Assembly: GCA_019914945.1 (NCBI GenBank)
Contig: CM034109.1
Coordinates: forward strand, 8,734,479 to 8,798,478
Length of the DNA: 64,000 bases
Direction of reading: 5' to 3'
Source of the DNA: Typha latifolia
Taxonomy: Eukaryota; Streptophyta; Magnoliopsida; Poales; Typhaceae
The notes under the pieces were generated by a model. It did no database searches and was not told the origin of the DNA. It saw nothing but the letters and a program-made list of their open reading frames with translations. Both the position numbers and the translations under genes were made by a program. Positions 12,563 through 24,719 of the stretch are shown in pieces. The number at the start of each line of letters is the position of its first letter. The first letter of the stretch is position 1.

Positions 12563-14099
12563 ATATGAGAGTGGCATGTCTGTCATGATGATATTAATCT
12601 ACTTCATATGCTGACTTTGTGATTAGAAAACAAAAACCAGCCTACATATAAAGAACGATTAGCCAATCAATTCCAGAGAAAAGGTTAGAAATTACGTATG
12701 TGGTTGATGACATTGATTGGGGTTGCTAATTACCCCTAAAGTGATTAATGATTGAATCAATTAGCTTCACATAGCCTCTGCCGTAAATTTATAAAACCTA
12801 ACTAACCAACTATAAATAATGACTTTATTTACTATTAAAATCATCTTTAATTCCATGATAACGAGGATTCCAGTTGGATTGCTTCGGATTGGAGTTGAGC
12901 GAGAAATCCCTTGGAATTCGGGCCATATTACCTGGTTCATATGGGCCCATGGGCCTAACGAATTAGAATGGCACTAGGGGTTGTAATCGATCGAGCCGAG
13001 CTGTGTTCGAGCCTCATCAAACACGAATTGATATAATTTATTTCGGCTTTTTTCTTGAGCTCGAGCCTACTTTGGACTGTTTATAGGCATTGATCTGTGA
13101 AATAAATTAAGAGAGATAGAGAGAGAGAGAGGTTAAGCTAATGTAGCAATTATTAGATGGCATGTTGGTCTTTGATAGCAAAGTTTAGAAAACATAACAC
13201 ATGGCCCAATAGAAGTTTCTTTTTATATTTATGAGGCTGGCCCAATATCACATAAAAAGCCCATAGGCCTAGTGAAGTTAAGGAGAGAGTTTGATTTAAC
13301 CTATAGGGGTTCAATCTAAGCCAAATAACTAAATGTTTCTAAGTGCTTGGTGCTATTTAATGACCTGTTCTTATTTCTTTGTCTTAATTTTTTTAAGAGT
13401 AAACTTGGTTAAGTGTATAAAAAAGAAAAAATATATTTAATTATTGAACCAGTTTAGAGATCCTCTCTAAACTCAAATCAAACTTGTCGTAGTTGATACT
13501 GAGTATTCTTTGAACACTCACGTGCTTTCGCATAGTGCAAAACAAAGCCATAGAAGAAGAGAACACTAAAACGATCTATTTATCAACTCACGCAACCTTA
13601 ACCGCTTCGTATTATTAAATCCGGTTGACTTCCTTGCCGAGAGACCACCAATTGCGAACACGAGCTACTCACGTGTCGTCAACCGCGTTTCTTGTTCGTC
13701 TATGTCAAAGATATGTATACCCACTAAATTTATTCAACTTACTCGAAGCAGTTGACAAATCTCTTCCCCCCGTCTAACACCCTTTCAAACCTCTCTTTAG
13801 GAGGGAGTAGAAATAAAATAAAAGGCAAGTGCATTTATCGATACTAAAATCTCCTCCCCCTCTGCCCTCCGAGTTCACACCAAACTGTTCCGGCAGCCAC
13901 CAATTTCTCGACACGCGTCCTGCGAGAAATCCCCCCAGCTGAAAGGTCCCGCACGTGACGAGACCCGGGTACTGACGGGGACCGCAGCCATCCACGCGTC
14001 AGGCGCGGAGAGGGCTGTAGTATTGACAGAGATTGAATCAAGGCCGTTCACGTGTATCCATCCTCTAACGGAGGTCTTATACGAGTCACCGTGCGGGAT
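11610..14099. other. Intergenic region
   Basis: Begins with the WRKY 3' UTR. It contains a (GA)n microsatellite at about 12515-12559 and a stretch around 13190-13330 with repeated GGCCCA-type motifs. No credible coding region is seen. The last few hundred bases (about 13740-14100) are probably the phosphatase promoter. Confidence 0.6.
12515..12559. repeat. (GA)n microsatellite
   Basis: About 45 bp of GA dinucleotides in intergenic DNA. Confidence 0.95.
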
Positions 14100-14149
14100 C
14101 CTTGATCCCCATTTCCTTTCTTCTCCTCCTCCCCCTCCTCCTCTCTAAT

Positions 14150-14240
14150 TCGAAATCCATCGCCATCGAGAGAGCGAGAGAGAGATAGAGAGAGAAGGAG
14201 AGGGAGAGAGAGGGAGAGAGGGAGAGAGGAGGTGATTTTG
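14150..14240 (+). other. Probable non-coding first exon (5' leader) of the SCP1-like phosphatase gene
   Basis: A purine-rich GAGAGA leader without ATG ends at a strong donor (TTTTG|GTAAGT at 14240/14241). It is followed by about 2 kb of T-rich intron-like sequence before the start codon at 16207. A plausible receiving acceptor is TTTGCAG near 16158. The leader start is approximate. A leader intron is common in this kind of gene, but transcript evidence would be needed. Confidence 0.5.
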
Positions 14241-16206
14241 GTAAGTATTCGTTCGCTTCTACTTGTTGTAGTCCTTGTTCTTCGATGGGTTTGGGTTTTA
14301 AGTTGCTGGGAGTAGTGAATTCATTTCACTCTTGCTTTGCGTGAGTTCTTTCTCTTTTGATTTCGGATGGTGTGAATTGGCCTTCCTTTTGGGCTTTCGT
14401 CTAGGTTTTCGCTTTGTTTCTTTGATGAATGGGGGATATTACGGGTGAAATATCCGTTCCTGGTTACTTATGACCACCTTGTTATTGAGGGTGTTTCAAA
14501 TTTAGGGTTAATTTGTCACAATCCAGTCGTGGAAATTGCTTTGGGCTTTTATTTCTTTGGATTGGTTTCTACTCTTGGTTTTCACGGGGGAAAATAGGGT
14601 GTTTGGGGGTCTTATTGTAATCTTATATTGGTCTCCGCAAAGTTTTAGACTTTCTTTCCTCTGTGCGGATTTGATCTGGAGGTGGCGATATCAAGATTCC
14701 TGTATGGGATTCGAGGTCGTTTATTGGTGATTAGCTATTCTATTTAGTGATATTTTGTTGAATTTCTTGTGCTTATTGTCATAGGTTTCTAGTTTGTATT
14801 GGTTATTGTTAATTTTAGCTGGTTTTGGAATCATTGCTCAGAATTGCTTGTAAATGGTCTTAAATTCTATTGGGTGTTGGTGTATAGAAAAAACAGGTCA
14901 CCCTCTACATAGAGGGATATTTTGAAAATACAAGTTAGAGATGATAATTTTGTAATTCGTGTATCCAGAAATGTGGAGATAGTTATAAATTCATCGGGAA
15001 TCATGAGAATTGGTTTATATTATTCTATTATATTGTCAAACTCTTGTAGAAGCTCTCTGACTCTCTGTTGATTCAACAGTACATCAACACAATTTCTTTT
15101 TTTCTTTTCTTTCATAGTTCTTAGTATATTTGCCTTGATACCTGCTATATCCACTCAGGGATCAAGGGATCAAGTGAACGAAGAACTTTTGATAACGCTC
15201 AAGAGATGGCTAGCTAACCCAAAACTGGAAGATAGTATACGTTCCCTGTTTGTCCAGTAATGTTGGTAATAGCTGGGTTTTCTTTTATTCGTGGATTTCT
15301 TTTTTCTCATGTTCTTTAATTCGCCAATCAGTTAGTATAATTTACTTAAAATACCTACTTGAGAAGTACTAAGTAGGTAACTGCTCTGTGTCTTTTGATG
15401 CGTTGGAAGTCACATAGTTACCACCTTCCTAAAAGGGAAAAATCTGTCGGAAGGGTTATTTAGCCCCGCCAACCTTTAATTAACTTGACTGCTAACTACA
15501 TCGTATGTTTCCTTTAGTGGTTTAGCCATGCAGAACTATTCTTCATTTGTTATTATTCACACCCGCAGATCGTCCAACTTATCTTGATGATCTGTTTGTA
15601 CCAAAATACCTTTCTGAAATAAGTTCAATTGTTGTGGATGTCCCATGAAAGGTACTTTTATAGGGCCCTCTCAGTTCCTTATTAACTTCCACTTATGCAA
15701 GTAAGGGGAGAGTTAAGTGCAAATAGGAGTCAAATGCTCCTAAAAGTGTTTCTCTTTAAAACTAAAAGCCAGTCAAAGGGGGATAATGGTGTTTTTATAT
15801 CATGACTCCCTCTTGCAATAGTGCTCCGTGATCCTTATTGCAATTCCCTCCCACCACCAGCGCAACTATTTGTCTTTTCCTTTTTGTGCTAACCAAATAG
15901 GCTCTTAAGATTTTATCATCAATATGAGATATGCCAATTGTCTTTACTATTCCTTCAATTGTCTGAGTAAGAAACATTCTAGAATCATGCCAGAATGTTT
16001 TCGAAACTGTCTTAGAAATTCTCACATCTTGAATGCTAAAACACATTCTTCTTCCCTACTCCTTTGATTATATTTCGAGATATAGCTACGGTGTCATTGT
16101 TGAACTGTTTACTAGCTCTCATTGAAAGCTATATCGAGTATTTGTCCAACTTTGCAGTTGATAAATTCTCAGGTCAACAGTAGATACCACAAATTTTGCA
16201 AAAAAA

Positions 16207-19200
16207 ATGCCAGCATTAAAAATGAAGAGAAAATCAAACAAGAAATGTGTAAGAAGGAAAGAGATCCATGCATCTCCCAAATGGAGTAAAATATCTAAAG
16301 GTTCACCTTCCCAAGACAAAATATTCAACATAATAGCACTGTTGGACTCTTCTGAAAAATTTACCAAAATGGTAAGTCATTAAATGACTAGGATTTTCAT
16401 AACAGTAATACAACATTAGCAAGATCTTATTACTCGACTTCTTAATCCCTAAGATTGAATTCACAAATTGCATCACTCATTTGCTCTAGATCTTTTTTCC
16501 TAGAGTAGATGTGCAGGTTAATATGATTTTCACACTGCAATTATTTGACTATGAGACAGTTCCTAAGCACATCTTGTTATCTGACCCTCGACTATTTTCT
16601 GCCAAATGTTGCTATACCATATCGATCCATTCAACACTATTTATTGTGCATTGCTGTAGCTAACCATATTCATGGAAGTTCCTTTTTTTCTAAGAAATTC
16701 ATGGAAGTTCCTTCATTACTTTCTTTGATTTTCTTTGCTTGTTTATTTTCTGGAAAAGCAAAAATATCATAAAATAGAATGTTATGCACAAGCTTACTCG
16801 AATTCTAAATTTTCTGAAGCTAAGATATGCTATTTCTTAAGTCATAAATTTTTGGGGTTCCTCTGCTACCCTGAAATTTGGTTTCAAGTTTCGCAACTGA
16901 TGCTATTTTGCAGCTTATTCCACCACTGAATTGACTGGAGAAAACATTGGGATGTTGGAAGCCAATGATTTCCAGAGTGCAATTAATGGAGCATCCACAG
17001 ATTTGCTGAAGGTGTCACTGCTGTCATCTGATCTTGTGTCAACAGGAACAATGGTATGACACTATGACTGTGTGTGTATAATTTGAAAATACATGTCAAG
17101 TTCTACTGCAGCTTCATCTACTATTATTTACTTTCTTCCTGCCTGTTCACATTGTTCTCATCTCTCTTTTTTTAATAGTAAACTTATTGCGGTTTTAAGC
17201 CACATACAAGAACTTAAACATCTTGTCAAAGTGAAATTTTCTTGCATGCATAGAAAAACATTCATATATGTACCACTTTAGTTGCCCACTCATATCAGTT
17301 GAGAGCAAAAGCAGATGCAGTTTTAGCCTGTATCCTTAGGGCGCTGATTGATGGGTTCCTACAGCTGTCATGCTCACGTTAGAATTCCTGCCTTATATCT
17401 AGGAAATATTAGGATACTATGTTGACTTAATTTTTTAATTCCTTTTGCTAGAGCTTGATTATCTTAGTGAATGGGAGAAGAAGAAAGGAACAAAAAGAAC
17501 AAGAGTTAGAGAGTTGAAATATTAAATATAAGAAATTAGATAGTACGTTTTAGCTTTTCTTCTTGGTAGGAAACAAATCAAGTGACTCTGAACTCTCTCT
17601 GTCTCTACTTGAAACAATGTGTTTCAAGGCTTCAGTCATGTAGAATCCACTGCACATTACCATGTCTACTTCTAAATATAACATCAAGTATTTCTTAATA
17701 AGTCGAAGTATATATGTTATCTACTATGTAGTTTGACTTTTGAGATTGGAAAAGATATAGTAGATATGTTTTCTACTATACTGTGTTGGAATGCAAATAT
17801 GTCCTATGAAGCCAGTAGCATATACGAATCAAATTTTAGTAGTAGTACTAGAAAGAATATAATTGTAAACCATCAATAAAAAGAAGCAGAGGGTCAACTT
17901 TTGCATGTGGAAGTGGAGAAAAATGGGAAGTTGGATGATGAAAACTTAATCTCCTTCAAATGACGACAGCCTTTTGTAATTGATCCAAAAAATCAATGTA
18001 ATGGAAAATGTCAAAGGAAAATACCTCAACTGATTTATTGGTATTGGTGGCACAACAAATTTATTTTAGTTGACATGGTGGAGAAACTCAACTTGAAACA
18101 GTAAATCAGGCAACATTCATACCATCTTGATTCGCCAAATGATAATGAAAGAATGGAGTTGAAAAATATTTTCTGATTCACATCTAGGATCTCCTGCAAT
18201 GTTATCCCCACGTTCATCACAGATTTGTACTCCATGGGCAATGGTGCATTTGCCTGATGCTTTGTTACAATAAAAGAAGTTTGCCCTGATGAAATAAGGA
18301 GTGGCGGAAGCAAAGAAAAACAAATTGGTCTTGTCATGAAGGTTTGATTGAAGCAAGATTAAGATCACAATGGATGGAGTTCAAAGCACTTGATCTACAA
18401 AATTCATGATGATGACCGGGAGCACTGATGTTATATAGCAAGTTGTCATGGATTTCCAGTTACAGTGGACCATCTCATTGGCCACTATAGTGGACCACCT
18501 CCACTGCTTTAGGTTTTATAGTGGGATTACAGTTGCAATATTTTGGGATTCTTGTAGGCAACCTTCAAATCTTTTGAAGACCATGCAGATAATGTTCCCT
18601 AAAATTGATCACAGCATGGACTGTTTGTGTGTACTTTATACATGTTATATCCATTTAGTTTAATGTTCAGTTACTTCTTTTAGCATAGCCCACTTGCTTG
18701 CTAGTTAAGGATTGCTTAAAAAATATGCGTAGCTCTTTCATAATATTTTTATATTCTTGTTGTACCTACCTGCAGGGTCCAACATTAGCTGCATGCCCAT
18801 CGAATCTGGAAACAATCTTCTCCCCTAATTTGGACAGTGATTCTCAGTTAAAACCAATGAATCACATCAATGGAGGTAGGTGCCTAGAATCATTTCTTTC
18901 GTATTCAATGCATGAAATCACAATCATTTTTTTTTCTTGTTAGGAAATCTTCAATGTCCTTCCATTTTTTAAGTTTGCATACGTTTTGCTATGTGGATAG
19001 GCAGTACATAAATAGAAAGTTAGATAAATAATTAGCTGATTGCCCACTTCAAAATCATGTTATGTAACTTGTAAAAGTTTAAGCAGGACACACATCGGTA
19101 AGATTATAATTTTTTCTTGTCGCTTGATTCTGTGGCAAAATTCTTGATAAAACCATATTAGTTCCTTGTATATTGCCATTCTTGCTGCCATGTTATCTAA

Positions 19201-20988
19201 AAATCTTGGTTTGTATTTTCAATCTACCACTTGAAGCAGGTCCACTTTGTTACTTGTACAAGATCTTTTGAAGTGCATCTCTGTAGATTGCATAGATTTT
19301 GTTTTCTCAGATACTGTTATGGCGCATCCATCAACTGATCATTTGCAAATTCCCTGTTTTGTAATTGCAGATGAATTCCCTGAATTGCCTCATCTGATTG
19401 CTGATGACAGTGATGAAGGATGTTGTCCGTCAAGTGATTTTCAAAGTTGCTTATTGGACTTCTACTTCGCTAAGAATGTTTCTTCTTTCCCCTTCGATAG
19501 AATAATGGGATTCACGAATGATGTTGACACCATTTATCATGAATATATGGATTCGGATATGATGATTGATATGACGGAGAGATACATGTTACTCCCTTTC
19601 CTCGAAAAAGCTGTGGAAAGGGAGAATTTTTGGGATGAGACCTCACTTGCTGGAACTGTAATGGATGTTGATGAAACATGCTTGTATTTAGCAATTCATC
19701 AGGTTAAACCACCTGATGAAGAAACTGAAAACTGTGGATCAGGTGAGCTGGGAGGAAGCGAATGCTTTGATCAACATGTAGTGAGGGATCTACCTGATTT
19801 GTGTGACATCAATTCATCCATTTGTCCTATTTGGTTACCAAAAGCACAAGAAGGAAAGAAGGCTATCACCCTTGTACTTGATTTGGATGGTAAGTTGATA
19901 GTTTAATCTCTTTGCCTTCTTAGCAAATTACTTTCTATTTTTAATGATTGCTTATTTTCCTCTTTTCCTACAGCTAATCTGAAAGTTCAGTCAGTATGTA
20001 AAATTATCATATAGTTTCCACCTTGGTTGTTTCTATGTTACCATGTTGACAAGGCTGTCTTTTTTTCTTCAACTCTGCAGAAACTCTAGTGCATTCCACA
20101 CTGGAGTACTGTGAGGATGCTGACTTCACGTTTTCAGTTTTCTTTAACATGCAACAGCATACTGTGTATGTAAGGCGGAGGCCTCACCTGCAGGTGTTCC
20201 TTGAGAGGGTGGCTGAGATGTTTGAGATTGTTATATTTACAGCCAGTCAAAGCATTTATGCAGAAAAACTACTTGATATATTGGATCCAGAAAAGAAACT
20301 GTTTTCTCAGCGAATTTATCGTGAATCTTGCATATTCTCTGATGGAAGCTATACTAAAGACCTAACCATTTTAGGAGTTGACCTGGCGAAAGTTGCCATA
20401 ATTGATAATTCTCCACAGGTAACTTCTTTCTATTATCTCTTAGATTTTGTACAACTATTAGCTTATATTATCCACCATGGGATTTAGATTGTTTAGAGAA
20501 TATCTAAATTGCATAAATACCTCTCAGAGATAAAATTACGTTAAGACATTTAGCTGTTGGATTTAAAACTTCTAATTAGATTCTTAAGATAATGGGCTCT
20601 TCATCTTTGGGATATGATAATTTGCTGATTAGAATGCTACTGGGGTGTATTTTCTGATCCTCGAGTGCCAACCTCGAAATGTCTTCTCTCATGTTTAGTA
20701 ATTCTTTTTTCTAATTAAACTCCAGTACTCAATGAGGTCTTAAGCTTATGTTGCTGAGATAAAGTACACCTATTTCATAGCCATAATAGATCTCTCTCCG
20801 TGGTCAATTATCTTCTCTCATGATTTCAGGTTTTCCAGTTGCAAGTTAATAACGGGATTCCCATAAAGAGCTGGTTTGATGATCGATCAGACCATGCATT
20901 GATTCAGTTAATTCCGTTCCTCGAGACCCTTGTTGATGCCGACGATGTCCGGCCCATTATTGAAAAGAAATTTGGCAATAAAGAGTAG
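16207..20988 (+). CDS. SCP1-like small CTD phosphatase (CTDSPL2 / SSP4-type)
   Basis: Exons: 16207-16371, 16914-17053, 18776-18875, 19311-19889, 20081-20418, 20830-20988. The last four junctions are phase-consistent. The HAD-type catalytic signature LDLDETLVHS is split by the intron after the second Asp; the first Asp is the expected nucleophile. FCP1-homology features follow: VRRRPHLQVFLERV, IVIFTASQSIYAEKLLDILD, then IIDNSPQVFQ and SWFDDRSDHAL near the C-terminus. The family dephosphorylates Ser/Thr, classically in the RNA polymerase II CTD; the actual substrate here is unknown. The first exon begins MPALKMKRKS, the kind of start I recall for plant SSP4-type proteins. It ends in phase 0 at a good donor, but the next exon needs phase 1. 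Either a microexon at 16504-16516 (total 497 aa), an earlier donor at 16300, or an indel reconciles this. Exon 4 has a second in-frame acceptor at 19371. AATAAA lies at 21215-21220. Confidence 0.88.
17054..18775. other. Long intron of the phosphatase gene, 1.7 kb
   Basis: AT-rich with no family-recognisable coding exon on the plus strand. A minus-strand frame at 18117-18368 is open for 83 codons but has no motif I know. An insertion relic is possible. Confidence 0.5.
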
Positions 20989-22737
20989 CAGAGTTTGCTC
21001 CAACCGGTTATAGATAGTTTTAACTCCTGTTCCAGAAGGCCATTCTTCTCACCGCAATTTGAGACTTCTTTTTCAAGTTTAGTATTTTGGGATTTGATAT
21101 TTATGCCATGTTAGCTGTTATAAATTTGCACAATGTGATGATTAAGCTAATTGCTCCCGAGCTGTATATTCCTCTCTTTTCGGCGTAGAGGTTTGTATAT
21201 AGATACAGCATCCAAATAAAAGTGTGATTCCCTAATTTTCTTATCGAGAGTAACTTATTTATAAATTTATGTCATGGTAAAAGTCGCATCATGCAGAAAT
21301 AAGTTCATCTTACTTGTTAGATTACTTCTTGATTACCATTACATGCTGACGGTTTCACCACAATCATTAACTCCATCTTGATTTCTTCTTAGATTACCAT
21401 TATATGCTACTTTTGATTGGCAGTTTGTAGTTCAAATTCAAAATATAATTTGTACTTCTAAATAAAGATAACAGACCAACATTACCTGGCACAATTATTG
21501 AACTGCGTCGACTAACATGACTAACAATAACACACCCATAGTGGAACTACCAGTTCTGGGATTATAATACTGCGTTAATAAAACAAAACTGAACAATACC
21601 TGGCCTTGTTTCAATGAACTACCCTCTCAAATTCTCATCCGTAGAATCTCTAAAACCAAGCACAAATACAATCAGTCTCACCTATGCACATTTCAAACTC
21701 GACTTCGGTTCTAAAGATTATAAAGAGCTGGTCTTGACGACTTTGGTTCAATCCTTACATGACTGGTTGGCTGAAATGAGAGGCAATTTATCAAGTCTCA
21801 AGTTGCAATGCCAACCATAAAATAGTATGCACCAGATTCAATATAGCAGAGCATATACTAGTATCGGTATCAGACCTAACTCCAAACAAACAATAATGAC
21901 ACCAAGGTCTTTGATCTTTGTCACTATAATTAGGACTAGGTAAGATTTCTCGAGATTAAGACAATAATACCTTCAATTTAAGTATATCAAAAACCTATAA
22001 CAAGAAAAACTATACAAATATACAATACAACACCAACCAACCATAGAAAAAAAAACCTATGTGAATTCTTAATACAGGAAGTAGATAAGTTACTAATCTA
22101 GTGAAGAACTCAGCCCTCGGTATTCATAAGAACTTATTAGCAATAATGTGCTAGATCCTCACTACATGAGAGGCATGTGGCGGGGAGTAACTTTCATTAC
22201 ATGGTTAGTTCACTTCCCATAAATATTCTAACTATACTACTGACAACTATAACAGCTATTGTTCAGGATAGACACTTAAAATATGAAGTATGATGACATG
22301 ACCAATCCCCATGATATAAAGCCCTCTGAAAAATAAACAGAAAACAACAGAATTATATAAGAATGTTGTGATGTTCTACAAATGAATAACGAAACCACAA
22401 CCTACAATATGACAGCAACAAAGAAAAGCCACTACTAAACTCATAATATACAATTAGCAATACAGATCAATAAACAGTCAAACAGAGAAAGACAAAATTG
22501 AAGGATTCATAATGTGGCAAACCATCATGCTTATAGAATTATTCTCTTAACAAAAAAGACAAAGTTAAGTCCACATAAATGCATAATAACCATTATAGCA
22601 TAACATGAAAAGAAGACATGGTTTCCTAACAAAAAGGAAACAAGAACAGTAAATATGATTCTAGTAGATAATTTTAAGTTGCAAACTGATAGTTCCCTGC
22701 AAAATTTCAAAATAACCGATCAACAAAGGTGCACCCC
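20989..22737. other. Convergent 3' region between phosphatase and eIF3d genes
   Basis: Holds the phosphatase 3' UTR (poly(A) signal at 21215-21220) on the left and the probable eIF3d 3' UTR on the right. The sequence is AT-rich, and no gene is seen. The 68-codon frame at 21614-21820 has no recognisable motif. Confidence 0.6.
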
Positions 22738-24516
22738 TCAAGCAGCAGCAGCATTAGCATCCTCCTTAGCTTCACCTCCTCCATCTGCAACAGCAGCATT
22801 GGCCTCAGCTTCAGCCACAACATCCATGATGTCGGCAGCATCCCCCTCCTCAGCCGGAGGCTGTACCTGCTCCTCCTCGGGCAGCGGCTCCTCCACATAG
22901 TCATTCTCAAATGCATCTGGGGGCACCTCGTAGATCCTCACCTGAGGCTTTGCCGGGTCTTTCACAAGCACATACTTCCCCTCCTTGAGCTTCATGCACA
23001 GGTCTACAATAGACTTTACAATCCCCCACATATTAGCAGTATTTAAGTTAATCTGGGCAGCAAAATCTCTCGGCTTATATCCAATTACGCTAAGTATAAC
23101 ATGGTTGAAGTGGTCTCTCGGGTGGACCCTCGAGACGTATCCAAGCTTCATGACATCAGCGCTTGCAAGCAGAGCTTGGGCGGTCCACTTGGCGAGCTTG
23201 TTGGCGTTGTTCTTGAGCTCGGTGGCGAGCACCGCTCCCCTCTGGGTCTCAAGCTTCTGCCTCCAGTCTACACCGGTGTACTTGGGGTCGAACTCATTCA
23301 GGGCATTGATGGTCATGAAGCTGCGCTGTCCCTTGACGTCGGACACACCATGGGCCTCACAGCGGGCAATAAGATAGGTGTCTTCATCAAGCTTCCAGCG
23401 GCGGTAGCGGTAAGCAACAGAGGCGACCTCCTCGCCCTCAGCGGCGAAAGGGTTGGGCTCGTCGAAAGCAACCTTGTTCCCATCGCGGACGAGCACCTGC
23501 TGGGAGAAATTCTGGTTGATGTAGGTGGCCTCTACAGCGAGGGAGTGAGCGGAGTTGATATCCTCCTTGGCATCAGGGAGTGCTTCCTGACCCGTCTCGT
23601 TGACGGAGAGGAGGTCGAGCTGCGACCCATCGCGCTTGTCAAAGAAGAGCTTGTTGCCGACGCGCTGGACGACGATATCCCACGAGTAAACCGACCTCGG
23701 CGCGCACATCAAAGCAGAGAGAATAGCATCGGTGGCAAAGACGGTGGCTTTATCGTCCGCAGCGAGGCGGCGGATGACAGGGTCGTCGGTGGTGGTGACC
23801 TTAAAGAAGTGCCGGTTCTTGAACCGCTCAAGGCGGCGGTCGTTCTTGGGGTTGACGCGGTCGAAGGTTCGATCGTAGAACTCCAGAGCGCCGCAGACGA
23901 GGAGGTCCTCGGGCGGGTCGGGGACGGAGAAGGAGAGCTTCGAGAAGGTGGAGAAGGGGATCTGGTCGAGCATGGTCCACTCCGGCTGGATGTCGACGGA
24001 GGATTTGGGAGCATTGGCGCCGCCGCGGGAGTTGGCATTGGGGTTGTTCGAGACAAAGGTAGAGGAGCGGAGATGGAAGTGACGATCGCGGCGGGCGCGA
24101 TCCTTCTCGGCTTCGCGGCGGCGGGCCTCGACCTCCTCGTCGCGGCGCTGGGGGAGTTGGGGTTTCTGCTGGAACCGCCACCGCGGTCCAAACTTGGGAC
24201 GGGGAGGGGGCTTGGCGTCGACGAGCCTGAAGGAGGAGTTGGGGTCGTCGGAGGCGGAGATGAGAGCGGAGGAGTCGTCGAGGGAGAAGTCGAAGACGGG
24301 GTCACGGACGGCGTTGGGGTTGGGGTTGGGATTGCGGGTCCAATCGGCTATGCGACCAAGCTTCTCGGAGCGAGAGAAGGGAGCGAAGGGGATGTGGGAG
24401 GGATGGGAGGAGGAGGCAGCCCCGGTGCCGCCGTTGAGAAGGAGGGGAACCGCGGGGGTCTCCGGCGGGCCCCATCCGTCTGGGTTGAAGGGGACGACGC
24501 CGACGTCGAAGCCCAT
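22738..24516 (-). CDS. TIF3D1: Eukaryotic translation initiation factor 3 subunit D (eIF3d)
   Basis: One intronless frame of 592 aa. It starts MGFDVGVVPFNPDGWGPPE, the eIF3d N-terminus, followed by the FSRSEKLGRIADWTRN block. The large eIF3d core runs to about residue 540, including EWTMLDQIPFSTFSKLSF, VPRSVYSWDIVV-type sequence (here APRSVYSWDIVVQRVG) and FNHVILSVIGYKPRDFA. The tail is acidic and Ala/Glu-rich, as usual. eIF3d is a peripheral subunit of the cytosolic eIF3 complex; in animals its core binds the mRNA cap. Length matches the family (about 550-590 aa). The N-terminal half is GC-rich, so a 498-codon antisense frame lies opposite; it is a shadow. Promoter motifs upstream are those of translation-apparatus genes. 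Confidence 0.97.
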   Translation of the reverse strand: MGFDVGVVPFNPDGWGPPETPAVPLLLNGGTGAASSSHPSHIPFAPFSRSEKLGRIADWTRNPNPNPNAVRDPVFDFSLDDSSALISASDDPNSSFRLVDAKPPPRPKFGPRWRFQQKPQLPQRRDEEVEARRREAEKDRARRDRHFHLRSSTFVSNNPNANSRGGANAPKSSVDIQPEWTMLDQIPFSTFSKLSFSVPDPPEDLLVCGALEFYDRTFDRVNPKNDRRLERFKNRHFFKVTTTDDPVIRRLAADDKATVFATDAILSALMCAPRSVYSWDIVVQRVGNKLFFDKRDGSQLDLLSVNETGQEALPDAKEDINSAHSLAVEATYINQNFSQQVLVRDGNKVAFDEPNPFAAEGEEVASVAYRYRRWKLDEDTYLIARCEAHGVSDVKGQRSFMTINALNEFDPKYTGVDWRQKLETQRGAVLATELKNNANKLAKWTAQALLASADVMKLGYVSRVHPRDHFNHVILSVIGYKPRDFAAQINLNTANMWGIVKSIVDLCMKLKEGKYVLVKDPAKPQVRIYEVPPDAFENDYVEEPLPEEEQVQPPAEEGDAADIMDVVAEAEANAAVADGGGEAKEDANAAAA

Positions 24517-24549
24517 GGTGGTGAAAAGAGGCAGCGGCGGCGGGCAACT

Positions 24550-24717
24550 AGGGTTTGGGAAAGGAAAGAGGAACTGGAGATGAGATTAGAGATTTAGAAT
24601 AGAAATAGAGGTGGCTGGGCCGGATTCGAGCCGGGCTTTTCGGGCCTGCCGGCTTAAATATTTATCCATGGCCCAATCGATCGTTCTCTCCGGCCTGGTT
24701 GAAAATATTTTAGCCCA
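24550..24717 (-). promoter_or_regulatory. Telo-box and site II (TGGGCY) elements upstream of eIF3d
   Basis: On the minus strand AAACCCT (telo-box core) lies at 24550-24556, within the probable leader. TGGGCY site II motifs are at 24670-24675 (TGGGCC) and 24712-24717 (TGGGCT). Another TGGGCC is on the plus strand at 24616-24621. The telo-box plus site II pair is known from plant ribosomal-protein and translation-factor promoters (TCP-dependent, proliferating tissue). Motifs are seen; function is inferred. Confidence 0.65.
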
Positions 24718-24719
24718 TT

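Noticed and set aside
15795..16046. 83-codon minus-strand ORF in the phosphatase leader intron
   Set aside because: No family resemblance that I can name and no splice or promoter context; kept as unexplained rather than called a gene.
18035..18368. Two minus-strand ORFs of 83 and 100 codons inside the phosphatase intron
   Set aside because: Overlapping frames without motifs; could be transposon debris but cannot be supported as genes.
23101..24597. 498-codon plus-strand ORF
   Set aside because: It is antisense to the well-conserved eIF3d gene; GC-rich codons on one strand leave few stops on the other. The Val/Gly/Glu-rich translation has no motif.
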